Assembly (NCBI RefSeq): GCF_012932145.1
Contig: NZ_MWOK01000011.1
Span: forward strand, 87,695 to 151,694
Direction of reading: 5' to 3'
Source: Acidovorax sp. SRB_14
Lineage (GTDB): Bacteria; Pseudomonadota; Gammaproteobacteria; Burkholderiales; Burkholderiaceae_C
DNA: 64,000 bases
The notes beneath the pieces are model-generated. The model was not told where the DNA came from. It made no database searches and saw only the letters and a list, made by a program, of their open reading frames with translations. Positions within the stretch are counted from its first letter, which is position 1; each line of letters begins with the position of its first letter. Below are positions 24,213 through 33,509 of this stretch, in pieces. The position numbers were made by a program, and so were the translations under genes.

Positions 24213-25019
24213 CTACACCAGCGCCTTGCGGATGCGTGCCGACACCAGGTCAATCACCGTCACCGTGACCACGATGATGAGCATGACGGCGCAGGTCTCC
24301 GCGTACTGGAAGCCCCGGATGATTTCCCACAGCACCACGCCAATGCCGCCCGCGCCCACCATGCCCACGACCGAGGCCGAGCGCACGTTGGCCTCGAATC
24401 TGTACAACGTGAAGGAAATCCACAGCGGAAACACCTGCGGTATCACGCCGTAGATGATTTCGTGCAAGGCGCTGGCGCCGGTGGAGCGGATGCCTTCCAC
24501 CGGCTGCGGGTCAATGGCCTCAACCGCTTCAGAAAAAAGCTTGGCCAACGTGCCGGTGGTGTGGATCCACAACGCCAGCACCCCGGCAAACGGCCCCAGG
24601 CCTACGGCCACCACGAAGAGCATTGCGAACACCATCTCGTTGATAGCGCGAAAGGCATCGAGCACCCGGCGCACTGGCTGGTTGACCCACCAGGGTGCGA
24701 TGTTGGTAGAGGCCAGCAGCGCCAGCGGAACAGCGGTAACCACGGCCAGTGCCGTGCCCCACAGCGCGATCTGCAAGGTGACCAGCATCTCTTGCACGTA
24801 ATGCTGCCACTGCGCGAAGTTGGGCGGGAAGAACTCGGCAGCATACTGCGCCATGTTGCCCGAGTCGTTGATGAGATCCATCGGGCGCATGTCTGCACCC
24901 CTCCACGACGCGGCCAGCACCACCAACAGGATGCCCCAGGACAAATACCAGACAAGGCTGCGCTTGGGCGCGGCGGCGCTCGTCAGGGACGCGAGCGAGG
25001 GAGTCAGAGCGGAAGACAT
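24213..25019 (-). CDS. phnE: Phosphonate ABC transporter permease PhnE
   Basis: A 268-residue inner-membrane permease with about six predicted helices. It contains the binding-protein-dependent transport signature region [20 protein letters not shown], which contacts the ATPase, and [20 protein letters not shown], strongly conserved in PhnE. It forms the channel of the phosphonate importer with PhnC and PhnD. It lies 35 bp downstream of phnD and is followed directly by the PhnZ-like gene. Confidence 0.93.
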   Translation of the reverse strand: MSSALTPSLASLTSAAAPKRSLVWYLSWGILLVVLAASWRGADMRPMDLINDSGNMAQYAAEFFPPNFAQWQHYVQEMLVTLQIALWGTALAVVTAVPLALLASTNIAPWWVNQPVRRVLDAFRAINEMVFAMLFVVAVGLGPFAGVLALWIHTTGTLAKLFSEAVEAIDPQPVEGIRSTGASALHEIIYGVIPQVFPLWISFTLYRFEANVRSASVVGMVGAGGIGVVLWEIIRGFQYAETCAVMLIIVVTVTVIDLVSARIRKALV

Positions 25020-25054
25020 GGTGAGACGGGCCGGGAGATTGCTGGGTGGAGTGA

Positions 25055-26002
25055 TTACTTCAAGGACGCGAGCTGCTGGTCGATCTCTGCCAGGCGGGTC
25101 TTTTTGTCGGCGTCAGCCAGCGTGCCGTCGGCTTCGATCTTGTTGCGCTTGCCGAACAGGTCCAGCTGGCGGATGGGCGTGAGCTGCGCGTTGGTTGAAG
25201 GCTTGAAACCCGAGAGTTTGGAAATCTTCATGACGACCTCTTTCTGCCGCGCATCGGTCTTGGCGTAGTTGTAGAAGAAGTCCTTGAGCTTGGTCTTGGT
25301 GGCTTCAGGAAGGTCCCTGTGCATGACCAGCGGGTCGAGTGCGATCAACGGCGAGGTCCAGACAATCTTGATGTCTTTGAACTTCTCGGGCTGGCGTTCC
25401 TTGATTTTTTCCAGGTTTTCGCTGTTGTTGGTCGCCACATCCACCTGCTTGTTGGCCACGGCCAGGGCGTTGGTCTCGTGATTGGCGCTGCGCACCACCT
25501 TGAAGTGGGTTTTGGCGTCGACCTTGTTCTGGGCGAACGCGTAGTAGCCGGGGACCAAGAAGCCAGAGGTCGAGTTAGGGTCTCCATTGCCAAAGCTCAG
25601 CGACTTGCCGGCCTTAAGCACGTCGTCCAGCGTGGCCAGGGGGCTGTCCTTGTGCACGATCAAGTGCGAGTAGTAGCCCTGCGTTCCGTCGGCATTCACC
25701 ATTTGCGCGAACACTTCCGCGTTGGCACGGTCCACGGCTTCCATGGCTGACTTATTGCCCAGCCAGGCCACCTGGACCTTGTTGAAACGCATGCCTTCAA
25801 TGATGCCGGCGTAATCCGGTGCAAAGAAGGCCCGCACCTTCATGCCCGTCTGCTTGGCCATGTCGTCCAGTAGCGGCTGCCAGTCTGCCTTGAGGTTCTG
25901 CGACGCTTCGGTCGAGATGATGCCGAAGTTGATGTCTTGGGCAATGGTGCCCGTAGTGAGGCCGAGGCCGAGGGCCAGGGCTGCGCACAGTTTCTTAATC
26001 AT
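25055..26002 (-). CDS. phnD: Phosphonate ABC transporter substrate-binding protein PhnD
   Basis: A 315-residue periplasmic binding protein. It has a signal peptide ([18 protein letters not shown], cleavage near TIAQ), then [20 protein letters not shown] and [13 protein letters not shown], both typical of PhnD. It binds alkylphosphonates or phosphite-like ligands; [19 protein letters not shown] forms the ligand-binding loop with the conserved Ser/Thr-Ser-Gly. ATG 26002 has GGGAG upstream. It is the middle gene of phnCDE. Confidence 0.94.
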   Translation of the reverse strand: MIKKLCAALALGLGLTTGTIAQDINFGIISTEASQNLKADWQPLLDDMAKQTGMKVRAFFAPDYAGIIEGMRFNKVQVAWLGNKSAMEAVDRANAEVFAQMVNADGTQGYYSHLIVHKDSPLATLDDVLKAGKSLSFGNGDPNSTSGFLVPGYYAFAQNKVDAKTHFKVVRSANHETNALAVANKQVDVATNNSENLEKIKERQPEKFKDIKIVWTSPLIALDPLVMHRDLPEATKTKLKDFFYNYAKTDARQKEVVMKISKLSGFKPSTNAQLTPIRQLDLFGKRNKIEADGTLADADKKTRLAEIDQQLASLK

Positions 26003-26077
26003 GGTAACTCCCGAAGAGTGGAAACGAGGAGAAGTGAAGAACGGAGGGGAAAGTGCTGCAGGGAACGCGGTTGCGCC

Positions 26078-26947
26078 TCAAGCGGCATGGGCCAGCGGCT
26101 GCGAGGCCCAGCCGGGCACCGGCTGCGGAACTGGCGTGGGCACTATCGCGACGGCGGGAGGCACAGCTCCTGCAAGAAGCTCTTCAGCGTGTGCGCCATA
26201 CAGCTGGCGCAGCAGCGCGGGCGTAAGGGCAGCCGAAGGGCCGTCATAGACCACGCGGCCTTGGTGCAAGGCAATCACGCGGGGGCAGTATTTGATGGCC
26301 ACATCCACCTGGTGCAGCGAGACGATGACGGTGCTGCCGTCCTCGCGGTTGATGCGCGCCAGGATATCCATGACCTTGCGCGAGGATTCCGGGTCAAGCG
26401 ATGCAATCGGTTCGTCGGCCAGCACCACCTTGGCGCCCTGCACCAGGGTGCGGGCAATGGCGGCGCGCTGCTGCTGCCCGCCCGAGAGGGTGGAGGCTCG
26501 CTGCGCATGGCAATCGGCAATGCCCACGCGGGCCAGTGCTTCCAGCGCCAGGGCGCGCTCCTGCGGGTGGAACACACGCAGCCAGGACCGCCAGCGGGGG
26601 GTGCGGTGCAGCAGGCCCACCAGAACATTCATCATCACCGGCAGGCGGTCCACCAGATTGAACTGTTGGAATACGAAGCCCACCTGCGAGCGCACCTTGC
26701 GGATGTCGCGGTGGACGCGCCCGCCCTGCTGTACGCAGCGGCCGTCGATCTCAATCAACGAGCGGCTGTCGCCGTCGGCCACCACCAGCCCGGCCACATG
26801 GCGCAGCAGCGTGGATTTGCCGGAACCCGAGGCTCCTATCAGCGCCACCATCTCGCCGGCATGGACCGTGAGGTCAATGTCGCGCAGTGCGTGCTTGCCA
26901 TTGGCGAAATGCTTGTTCAGTTGCTGGATGCGCAATGCGATGGTCAT
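26078..26947 (-). CDS. phnC: Phosphonate ABC transporter ATP-binding protein PhnC
   Basis: A 289-residue ABC ATPase. Walker A is GASGSGKST (in [20 protein letters not shown]), the signature is [15 protein letters not shown], and Walker B is [12 protein letters not shown], followed by an H-loop VIVSLHQVD. The start [14 protein letters not shown] (ATG 26947) gives the normal length; the frame is open upstream but that part overlaps the promoter. It powers import through PhnE. The 157-bp gap before it contains a PHO-box-like repeat and a PhnF-like operator, so phnCDE-Z is a separately regulated transcript. Confidence 0.94.
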   Translation of the reverse strand: MTIALRIQQLNKHFANGKHALRDIDLTVHAGEMVALIGASGSGKSTLLRHVAGLVVADGDSRSLIEIDGRCVQQGGRVHRDIRKVRSQVGFVFQQFNLVDRLPVMMNVLVGLLHRTPRWRSWLRVFHPQERALALEALARVGIADCHAQRASTLSGGQQQRAAIARTLVQGAKVVLADEPIASLDPESSRKVMDILARINREDGSTVIVSLHQVDVAIKYCPRVIALHQGRVVYDGPSAALTPALLRQLYGAHAEELLAGAVPPAVAIVPTPVPQPVPGWASQPLAHAA

Positions 26948-26962
26948 GAGAAGAGCTCCAAG

Positions 26963-26974
26963 TCGTCTATACAA
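26963..26974 (-). promoter_or_regulatory. PhnF-like operator TTGTATAGACGA upstream of phnC
   Basis: Read on the minus strand: TTGTATAGACGA, 16 bp before the phnC start. It matches TTGTATAGACAA upstream of phnG in 11 of 12 positions and resembles the PhnF site TGGTATAGACCA described for mycobacteria. Confidence 0.65.
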
Positions 26975-26994
26975 GTGCAGTGTGGAAGCGGGCT

Positions 26995-27012
26995 GTGACA
27001 GTGGTTTGACAG
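26995..27012 (-). promoter_or_regulatory. PHO box upstream of phnC
   Basis: On the minus strand CTGTCAA-ACCA-CTGTCAC forms two 7-mers at 11-bp period, close to the PhoB consensus CTGTCAT(A/T)4CTGTCAT. It lies about 48 bp upstream of the phnC start, suggesting phosphate-starvation control. Confidence 0.7.
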
Positions 27013-27104
27013 TCGCGAGAAGTTTGAAAGTCAAGGCAGCGCAGACCCCTCCGCCGTAAGAGATTGCTATTTTTTCGATAGCCAACAGCGCACTTTCCAA
27101 TAGT

Positions 27105-28262
27105 TCACAGCACGCGCTGCCCTTCGCGCCACAGACCGCGCACTACGGCCTGCTGCGAGCCATCGGGCAGAGGCGCCATGTGTACCTGGACCAGGTCAGC
27201 GCGCAGGCCCGGGTTCAGTTCGCCCCGGTCCTCCATACCCGAAGCGCGGGCCGGGTTGCGCGTGACGGTTGCCACGGCCTGAGGCAGCGTCAGAATGCCG
27301 TCGTGAACCAGGCGCATCACTGCGCTGAGCAGGCTGCCCGGCACATAGTCGGACGAGAGGATGTCCAGCAGGCCCTGGCGCGCCAGCTCGTCCGCCGCCA
27401 CGTTGCCTGAGTGCGAGCCGCCGCGCACCACGTTGGGCGCGCCCATCACGGTCAGCAGGCCGCGCGCGTGCGCCGCCTGAGCTGCCGCCAGCGTGGTCGG
27501 AAACTCAGACATGGCTGCGCCCTCAGCATGGGCCTGATCGACGTGCGCCACCGTGGTGTCGTCGTGGCTTGCCAGCGCGATGCCGTGGGTGCGGCAGTAG
27601 TCCACGAAGTAGGCACGGTGCGGCTCGGCGTATTGCGCCTGAAGGGTGGCCGCATGCTCCACCTGGCGCTCGAACTTCTCACTGCTCCAGCCCTTTTTGC
27701 CGGTGTAGTAGGTACGCGCCTGCTCGATGTTCTCCCACTGGCGCTGGCCCGGCGTGTGATCCATCAGCGAAATCAGCGAAAGGCGCTGGTGCCCATGGAA
27801 CGGGCCGAACAGGTCGATGGTGTTGGGCGCGGGCAGCTCGCAGCGCACGTGCAGGTGGTGGTCGGCGCGCAGCAGGTTGCGCTCGGTGCAGGTGTCAATG
27901 GTCTCTAACACGCGGTTCCACGCGCTGCCGCGCAGGCTGTCCACGTCAGCCTCGCCCACTCCCAGCGCATCAAGAACTGTGGTGATGCCTGCCGCGGCAA
28001 TCTCGGCGTCATGTGCCAGCAGGGCCGGCATCGGGGCCCACTGCACCTTGGGGCGCGGCATCAGGTGACGCTCGAAGTTGTCGGTGTGTACCTCCACCAG
28101 GCCCGGCAGCAGGTAGTCACCCCCCAGGTTGATGCCCTGCAACGCGGACGTGCCGCCCGAGTCCAGGGAGGCAATGCGCCCGCCCTGCACCGACAGCGAG
28201 CCCTGCACCACCTCGCCGGGCAGCACCATGCGGGCATTGCGAAAGACTGTAGTGGCGCTCAT
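27105..28262 (-). CDS. phnM: C-P lyase pathway diphosphohydrolase PhnM
   Basis: A 385-residue amidohydrolase-superfamily enzyme that hydrolyses alpha-D-ribose 1-methylphosphonate 5-triphosphate to the 5-phosphate plus pyrophosphate. Metal-binding features include [18 protein letters not shown] (HxD motif region), [27 protein letters not shown] and [17 protein letters not shown], all characteristic of PhnM. Its start overlaps the phnL stop (ATGA), making it the last gene of the phnGHIJ-GNAT-KLM operon. Confidence 0.94.
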   Translation of the reverse strand: MSATTVFRNARMVLPGEVVQGSLSVQGGRIASLDSGGTSALQGINLGGDYLLPGLVEVHTDNFERHLMPRPKVQWAPMPALLAHDAEIAAAGITTVLDALGVGEADVDSLRGSAWNRVLETIDTCTERNLLRADHHLHVRCELPAPNTIDLFGPFHGHQRLSLISLMDHTPGQRQWENIEQARTYYTGKKGWSSEKFERQVEHAATLQAQYAEPHRAYFVDYCRTHGIALASHDDTTVAHVDQAHAEGAAMSEFPTTLAAAQAAHARGLLTVMGAPNVVRGGSHSGNVAADELARQGLLDILSSDYVPGSLLSAVMRLVHDGILTLPQAVATVTRNPARASGMEDRGELNPGLRADLVQVHMAPLPDGSQQAVVRGLWREGQRVL

Positions 28263-28990
28263 GCGGCCACCCCGCGGAAGTCGGCCACGTTCACGCGGCG
28301 CGTGGCAACGGCGGTGCCCACGTGCGCGTCGTGGAAGATTCCGACCAGCGCGGCACCGCGCGCTACGGCCTCGCGAACCAGGGCGATGACCGTGTCGGTA
28401 TTGGCTGCGTCTAGCGACGCTGTGGGCTCGTCGAGCAGCAAGAGGGGCTTGGGCTTAATCATGTTGCGCGCGATGTTGATGCGCTGCTGCTCGCCGCCTG
28501 AGAAGGTGGCCGGCGGCAGGTGCCACAGCCTCTCAGGGATGCGCAGGCGCGTGAGCCACTGGCGCGCCGCTTCGCGTGCGGCTTCCAGCGCCACGGCATC
28601 GTCGCCAGCGTCTTCGGCCAGCGGTTCGGCCACCACGTCGAGCGCGCTCACTCGGGGGATCACACGCAGGAACTGGCTGACGTAGCCCACGGTGTCGCGG
28701 CGCAGCTGCACCAGGGCGCGCGGGCTGGCTTGGGTCACGTTTACTGCCGGGCCATTGGCGGGCTGCACGGTAATGCTGCCGGCATTGGCGCGGTAGTTGG
28801 CGTAGATCAGCTTGAGCAGCGTGCTCTTGCCCATGCCCGAAGGCCCGTCGAGCACCACGCATTCGCCGGGGTCAACGCGGAGGTCCACGTTGCCGAGCAC
28901 GGGCAGCTCGACGCTGTTCTGGTGATGCAGGGTGAAGCGCTTGGCCACCCCTGTCATCTGCAGGATGGGTGCGGGTGTGTTCATCATCAT
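28259..28990 (-). CDS. phnL: C-P lyase ABC-type subunit PhnL
   Basis: A 243-residue ABC-family ATPase with Walker A LDGPSGMGKSTLLK, signature FSGGEQQRINIAR and Walker B LLLLDEPTASLD. PhnL is needed for methylphosphonate breakdown and associates with the C-P lyase core rather than with a transporter. ATG 28990 overlaps the phnK stop (ATGA); two further in-frame ATGs follow directly. The frame is open far upstream inside phnK, but that part is not coding here. Confidence 0.92.
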   Translation of the reverse strand: MMMNTPAPILQMTGVAKRFTLHHQNSVELPVLGNVDLRVDPGECVVLDGPSGMGKSTLLKLIYANYRANAGSITVQPANGPAVNVTQASPRALVQLRRDTVGYVSQFLRVIPRVSALDVVAEPLAEDAGDDAVALEAAREAARQWLTRLRIPERLWHLPPATFSGGEQQRINIARNMIKPKPLLLLDEPTASLDAANTDTVIALVREAVARGAALVGIFHDAHVGTAVATRRVNVADFRGVAA

Positions 28991-29778
28991 GGTTGCAGTA
29001 CCGAGGAAACGAGGAGCTGGGTGTAAGGGTGCTGGGGGTCGTCGAGCACCTGGTCGGTGAGGCCGGACTCGACCACGCGGCCGCGCTGCATCACCACCAT
29101 GCGGTGGGCCAGCAGGCGGGCCACGGCCAGGTCGTGCGTAACGACGATGGCCGCCAGCTGCATCTGCCGCGTGAGCTGGCGCAGCAGGTCCAACAGACGC
29201 GCCTGCACCGACACGTCGAGCCCCGAGGTGGGTTCGTCCATGAATACCAGGCGCGGCTGGGTGACCAGGTTGCGGGCGATCTGCAGGCGCTGGCGCATGC
29301 CGCCCGAGAAGGCGCGCGGCGCGTCGTCGATGCGGCTCGCATCGATCTCCACGCGCTGCAGCCATTCGGTGGCAGTGGCGCGCAGGCGGCCGTAATGGCG
29401 CTCGCCCAGGCCCATGAGCCGCTCGCCCACGTTGGCCCCGGCGGAGACATCCATGCGCAGGCCGTCGGCCGCGTTCTGGTGCACGAAGCCCCAGTCGGTG
29501 CGGGCCAGCAGGCGCTGCTGCGCCTCGCCCATGGCGAGCACGTCCTGCAGGCTTCCGTCGCGCGCCTGGAACTGCACGCTGCCCGCATCGGGGCGGCTGC
29601 GCGCGGCCACGGCATTGAGCAAGGTGGACTTGCCGGAGCCGGACTCGCCGACCACGGCCAGCACCTCGCCGGGCCACAGATCGAACGACGCATCCTGCAA
29701 CGCAACGCGCTGGCCGTAGCGCTTGCTGATGCCGCGCACACTGAGCAGGGGGGTGGGGGTTGAAAGGGTAGCGTCCAT
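28987..29778 (-). CDS. phnK: C-P lyase ABC-type subunit PhnK
   Basis: A 263-residue ABC-family protein of the oligopeptide/nickel ATPase type that binds the PhnGHIJ core complex. Walker A is [11 protein letters not shown], signature FSGGMRQRLQIAR, Walker B VFMDEPTSGLD, and the C-terminus carries DDPQHPYTQLLV as in PhnK. The ATG at 29778 (MDATLSTPTPLL) is preferred to a TTG four codons upstream. It begins 1 nt after the GNAT gene stop. Confidence 0.92.
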   Translation of the reverse strand: MDATLSTPTPLLSVRGISKRYGQRVALQDASFDLWPGEVLAVVGESGSGKSTLLNAVAARSRPDAGSVQFQARDGSLQDVLAMGEAQQRLLARTDWGFVHQNAADGLRMDVSAGANVGERLMGLGERHYGRLRATATEWLQRVEIDASRIDDAPRAFSGGMRQRLQIARNLVTQPRLVFMDEPTSGLDVSVQARLLDLLRQLTRQMQLAAIVVTHDLAVARLLAHRMVVMQRGRVVESGLTDQVLDDPQHPYTQLLVSSVLQP

Positions 29779-29779
29779 G

Positions 29780-30238
29780 TCAAGGTTCAATCGAGAAGCT
29801 CAGGCCGTGCTGCGCAAAGCCCAGGGATTCATAGAAAGCATGCGCATCGGTGCGCTTGCGGTGGGACGACAGGGCCAGCTTGTAGCAACCGGCTTCGCGC
29901 GCCAGCTGCATGGCGTGCGCCATCATCTGGCGGCCGATGCCCTGGCCCTTGCGGTCGGCGGCGACCACGACGTCTTCGACGATGGCGGAGGGTGCGCCGC
30001 GGTGGGCAAGGTTGTGCATGACCAGGAGCGCATAGGTGCCGACCACGGCGGCGCCGGGCGCGGCGCTATGGCAGGCCACCCACAGGCGGTAGCTCGGGTA
30101 CGCGCGGAACTGCGCCAGCATGGCCTTGGCATCCGCCAGGCTCAGCACGAGCTCAGGGCTGTCCTCGATGCCCTGATACAGGGCCAGCACCTCGTCCAGG
30201 TCGGCCTCGGTGGCCTCGCGCAGGGTCACCGTGCTCAC
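29780..30238 (-). CDS. GNAT acetyltransferase inside the phn operon (PhnO-like role possible)
   Basis: A 152-residue GNAT-family N-acetyltransferase. The acetyl-CoA-binding motif A is visible as VVVAADRKGQGIGRQMM, with AFYESLGF near the C-terminus. It starts at GTG 30238, overlapping the phnJ stop (GTGA), and ends just before phnK, so it is translated with the C-P lyase subunits. In enterobacteria PhnO, another GNAT, acetylates aminoalkylphosphonates before C-P cleavage; this protein may do the same. Sequence alone does not prove orthology. Confidence 0.8.
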   Translation of the reverse strand: MSTVTLREATEADLDEVLALYQGIEDSPELVLSLADAKAMLAQFRAYPSYRLWVACHSAAPGAAVVGTYALLVMHNLAHRGAPSAIVEDVVVAADRKGQGIGRQMMAHAMQLAREAGCYKLALSSHRKRTDAHAFYESLGFAQHGLSFSIEP

Positions 30239-31146
30239 GCGGGCACCTTTTCGGAGGCGGTCCCCGCAGCTTGGCGCTCCTGGCAGTAGTCCGAGTCCGA
30301 GCACACATGCAAGCGCGTGCCCTGGTCGTCGGTGATGACCTCGTCGAGAAAACTGTCGGTGGCGCCGCACAGGGCGCAAGCAGCATCCCAGCGCTGCACC
30401 TCGAAGGGGTGGTCCTCGAAGCCCAGGCTTTCCACCGGGGTGTAGGGCGGCACGGCGTAGATGCGCTTTTCGCGGCCCGCGCCGAAGAGCTGCAGCGCAG
30501 GGTTCATGTGCATCTTGGGGTTGTCGAACTTGGGGATGGGCGACGGTGCCATCACGTAGCGGCCATTGACCAGCACCGGGTAGTCGTACGTGGTGGCGAT
30601 GTGGCCGTAGCGCGCGATGTCCTCGTAGAGCTTGACGTGCATGAGCCCGTACTCGGCCAGGCCGTGCAGGGTGCGCGTCTCGGTCTCGCGCGGCTCCAGG
30701 CGCTGCATGGGCTCGGGCACCGGCACCTGGTAGACGATGACCTGGCCTTCGGCCAGCGGGGTCTCGGGGATGCGGTGGCGCGTCTGGATCAGCGTGGCCT
30801 CGACCGTGCGCGTGGTGGTATCCACGCCCGTGGTGCGTTCGAAGAAGCGGCGGATGTTGACCGCATTGACGGTGTCGTCCGAGCCCTGGTCGATGACCTT
30901 CAGGCAATCCTCGGGCCCGATGATGGCCGCAGTGACCTGGATGCCGCCCGTGCCCCAGCCATAGGGCAGCGGCATCTCGCGCGAGCCGAAGGGCACTTGG
31001 TAGCCGGGGATGGCGACCGCCTTGAGGATGGCGCGGCGGATCATGCGCTTGGTGCGCTCGTCCAGGTAGGCGAAGTTGAAGTTGCCGTCGGTGGGCGCGG
31101 CGTCCTGGGGCAGGCCCATCAGCGCGGGCTCGTGGGGCGCGTTCAT
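30235..31146 (-). CDS. phnJ: C-P lyase radical SAM subunit PhnJ
   Basis: A 303-residue catalytic subunit that cleaves the carbon-phosphorus bond of ribose 1-alkylphosphonate 5-phosphate by radical SAM chemistry. The unusual cluster motif CX2CX21CX5C is complete (CALC ... CSDSDYC), and conserved segments such as YGWGTGGIQVTAAIIGP and PIPKFDNPKMHMNP are present. ATG 31146 overlaps the phnI stop (ATGA). The frame continues upstream into phnI but that is not coding. Confidence 0.96.
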   Translation of the reverse strand: MNAPHEPALMGLPQDAAPTDGNFNFAYLDERTKRMIRRAILKAVAIPGYQVPFGSREMPLPYGWGTGGIQVTAAIIGPEDCLKVIDQGSDDTVNAVNIRRFFERTTGVDTTTRTVEATLIQTRHRIPETPLAEGQVIVYQVPVPEPMQRLEPRETETRTLHGLAEYGLMHVKLYEDIARYGHIATTYDYPVLVNGRYVMAPSPIPKFDNPKMHMNPALQLFGAGREKRIYAVPPYTPVESLGFEDHPFEVQRWDAACALCGATDSFLDEVITDDQGTRLHVCSDSDYCQERQAAGTASEKVPA

Positions 31147-32258
31147 GCGTCGTCTCCTGGGTTCGTGTCGTCCGAAGTGATGGCTGCGGCAGTGGCGCGC
31201 ATGCGGCGCACCAGCTCCAGCTCGGACTGGAAGTCCACGTAGTGCGGCAGCTTCAGATGCTGCACGAAGCCCGAAGCTTCGAGGCTGTCGCTGTGCGAGA
31301 GCACGAACTCCTGCATCTGCGCGGGCGACTCCACCGGCTCGCCCAGCTCGTCGGCGCGCAGGGCGCGGTCCACCAGGCTCATGGCCATGGCCTTGCGCTC
31401 GCTGTGGCCGAACGCCAGGCCGTAGCCGCGCGTGAACTGTGGCGGCTGGTGCTTGCTGCCCGCAAACTGGTTGACCATCTCGCACTCGGTGATTTCCATG
31501 TCGCCGATGGAGATGGCAAAGCCCAATTCCTCGGGCACGACTTCCACGGCCGCCGTGCCCAGGCGCAGCTCGCCCACGAAGGGGTGCGAGTGCGCATAAC
31601 CGCGCTGCGTGGAATACGCCATGGCCAGCAGAAAGCCCTCGTCGCCGCGCGCCAGGTTCTGCAGGCGCGTGGCGCGGTTGGCCGGAAAGCGCAGCGGCTC
31701 GCGCGTGAGGTCGGCCGGGGCGGGGTCGCCGGGGGGCACGGGGCGGGTTTCGATCAACCCTTCCTGATTGAGCAGGTCCACCACGCGTGGCGTAGTGGCC
31801 GGCGCATCGACCGTGGGCGTCGGAGCTGGCGCTGCGCTCGGCGCCTCGCCTTGCGCCAGCAGCGTGAAGTCAAGCAGCCGCTGGGTGTAGTCGTAGGTGG
31901 GGCCCAGCACCTGCCCGCCGGGCAGGTCCTTGAAGGTGGCCGAAATGCGCCGGGCCAGCTGCATGCGCGCCGTGTCCAGCGGCTGTGTGGTGCCCAGGCG
32001 CGGCAGCGTGGCACGGTAGGCGCGCAGCAAAAAGATGGCTTCGACCAAGTCGCCCGAGGCCTGCTTGATGGCCAGGGCTGCAAGCTCGGGGTCGTACACC
32101 GAACCTTCGGTCATCACGCGGTCCACGGCCAGCTTGAGCTGCGCGCGGATCTGCGACACCGAAAGCTCAGGCTCGGCAGTGTCGCCCCGGCGCTGCTCGG
32201 CCAGCAGGCGGTAGCTGTTGAGGATGGCGGTTTCCCCGCCCTTGACGGCAACGTACAT
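31143..32258 (-). CDS. phnI: C-P lyase core subunit PhnI
   Basis: A 371-residue PhnI, the nucleosidase-like subunit that, with PhnGHL, attaches phosphonate to the ribose of ATP in place of adenine. The start MYVAVKGGETAILNSYRLLA is the family start. Further markers are AIKQASGDLVEAIFLLRAYR, AYSTQRGYAHSHPFVGELR and FGHSERKAMAMSLVDRAL. It begins 5 nt after the phnH stop. Confidence 0.95.
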   Translation of the reverse strand: MYVAVKGGETAILNSYRLLAEQRRGDTAEPELSVSQIRAQLKLAVDRVMTEGSVYDPELAALAIKQASGDLVEAIFLLRAYRATLPRLGTTQPLDTARMQLARRISATFKDLPGGQVLGPTYDYTQRLLDFTLLAQGEAPSAAPAPTPTVDAPATTPRVVDLLNQEGLIETRPVPPGDPAPADLTREPLRFPANRATRLQNLARGDEGFLLAMAYSTQRGYAHSHPFVGELRLGTAAVEVVPEELGFAISIGDMEITECEMVNQFAGSKHQPPQFTRGYGLAFGHSERKAMAMSLVDRALRADELGEPVESPAQMQEFVLSHSDSLEASGFVQHLKLPHYVDFQSELELVRRMRATAAAITSDDTNPGDDA

Positions 32259-32263
32259 GGGCT

Positions 32264-32905
32264 TCAGGCCTCCGCGTTGGATAGTGAATCGATACGGGTG
32301 GTGCGCGGCAGGCCGGCGATGTGCGTGGCCGTCGCCAGCACCACGTCCACCCCCCGCGGGAACGCACCGTGGTTCTCGGTCCACTGCGCAGCGAAGTCGC
32401 CCGGCAAGCCGGCCACGAGAAGGTGCTGCGCACTGCGGATGCCGGGGCCCGTGAGGCGCCAGTTGCCCGACCCCTCCACGGCCGGCGCCAGCACGGCCAC
32501 GTCGATAACACAGGTGGCGGACTGGTCCGGGTACTCATCGCTGCCGCACTGCAGCCTGGCCAGTGCCGGAAGCGCATCGCCCGCGGCCACCCAGGCAAAA
32601 CGTGCCACTTCGGGCGCATCCACCAGCACACAGCCGGTGTGAAAGCGCAGCCACACACCGGCCTGGCTGGCCGCCAACGTGGGCGACAGCCACAGCGTGC
32701 ATTCGCTGTCGAGCAGGGCCAACAGCACTACAGCCGATGCGGCGTGGCCGGTGGCAGGCACCTCGGCATCGTGCGCAATGGCCACCGGATCACCGGGCTG
32801 GGACAACGCAGTGAGCACCGAGCGGAAAACGCCCTGGCTGCCCAGGGCCTCACTGGAAAAGCCGGCACCAAGTGCGGCCAGTGAAGTGGTAGGGGTGGGG
32901 CTCAT
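32264..32905 (-). CDS. phnH: C-P lyase subunit PhnH
   Basis: A 213-residue PhnH, a PLP-transferase-like fold without catalytic lysine that dimerises in the PhnGHIJ core. The N-terminus FSSEALGSQGVFRSVLTALS corresponds to the conserved FR-x-x-M/L-AL-PG segment (ALSQPGDP), and LTGPGIRSAQHLLVAGLP matches the conserved GPGI motif. Start overlaps the phnG stop (ATGA). Confidence 0.92.
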   Translation of the reverse strand: MSPTPTTSLAALGAGFSSEALGSQGVFRSVLTALSQPGDPVAIAHDAEVPATGHAASAVVLLALLDSECTLWLSPTLAASQAGVWLRFHTGCVLVDAPEVARFAWVAAGDALPALARLQCGSDEYPDQSATCVIDVAVLAPAVEGSGNWRLTGPGIRSAQHLLVAGLPGDFAAQWTENHGAFPRGVDVVLATATHIAGLPRTTRIDSLSNAEA

Positions 32906-33426
32906 TCCTGATCCTCCTCACCATCGTCGTTAATGCTCCCGCTTTCGCGGGCCACCGTGAAGAAGTCGACCCGCGTGCTTGCTGCGCTGACCTGGCGTGC
33001 GGATTGCGCCTGGGCCAGATGCTGGCGGATGGGGTCGAGCAGGCTGGTATCGAGCGCAGCCTGGTGCGCCGGGTCCTGCAGCAGCGCATCGGCCAAGGCG
33101 GCCAGGCGCACCTGGCGGTGCGACCGGCCCAGCACATAGGCGACCCCCACGGTGGGATCGGCTCCGTCGTCGCCGTCCACACCCACGCGAAGTGCGCAGC
33201 GGGTGACCGTCACCTCGCCCAGGTTGAAGCGCTCACCGGTGCCACCAGCACGGCCCTGCACCATCATCAAACCCGTCTCTGGGGCGCGGAGCCAGCGCGC
33301 AGAGAGGGCCGCGTGCTCACTGAGCGCGGGTTCCAGGATCTCGACAGGCGCGCGTGCCAGCAACGCCATCCAGTGCGCCCGCGAGAGTGGCCTGCCTGGG
33401 CCGGAATTGTCAAAGGCTTGAAACAT
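32902..33426 (-). CDS. phnG: C-P lyase subunit PhnG
   Basis: A 174-residue PhnG. Family features are RAHWMALLARAPVEILE near the start, RAPETGLMMVQGRAGGTGERFNLGEV-like core (residues about 48-75) and VGVAYVLGRSHRQVRLAALADALLQ. It is the first gene of the C-P lyase operon. ATG 33426 is preferred; a TTG at 33444 would add six residues. The operator at 33447-33458 lies just upstream, and the promoter is divergent from phnF. Confidence 0.92.
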   Translation of the reverse strand: MFQAFDNSGPGRPLSRAHWMALLARAPVEILEPALSEHAALSARWLRAPETGLMMVQGRAGGTGERFNLGEVTVTRCALRVGVDGDDGADPTVGVAYVLGRSHRQVRLAALADALLQDPAHQAALDTSLLDPIRQHLAQAQSARQVSAASTRVDFFTVARESGSINDDGEEDQE

Positions 33427-33446
33427 GTGGGTGGTACTCTTCAAAG

Positions 33447-33458
33447 TTGTATAGACAA
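33447..33458. promoter_or_regulatory. PhnF-like operator TTGTATAGACAA between phnG and phnF
   Basis: TTGTATAGACAA, a near-palindrome like the mycobacterial PhnF site TGGTATAGACCA, lies 20 bp from the phnG start and 44 bp from the phnF start. The same motif precedes phnC, so PhnF probably controls both operons and itself. Confidence 0.7.
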
Positions 33459-33491
33459 GTTGAATAATTTCCGCCAGCTTAGATAGCGCTC

Positions 33492-33509
33492 ATGTAGGTT
33501 TCATGACAG
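33492..33509 (-). promoter_or_regulatory. Half-conserved PHO box upstream of phnG
   Basis: On the minus strand CTGTCAT-GAAA-CCTACAT shows one perfect PHO half-site and one degenerate half-site at 11-bp period, about 65-85 bp upstream of phnG. It overlaps the phnF start codon. Weaker than the box before phnC. Confidence 0.4.
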
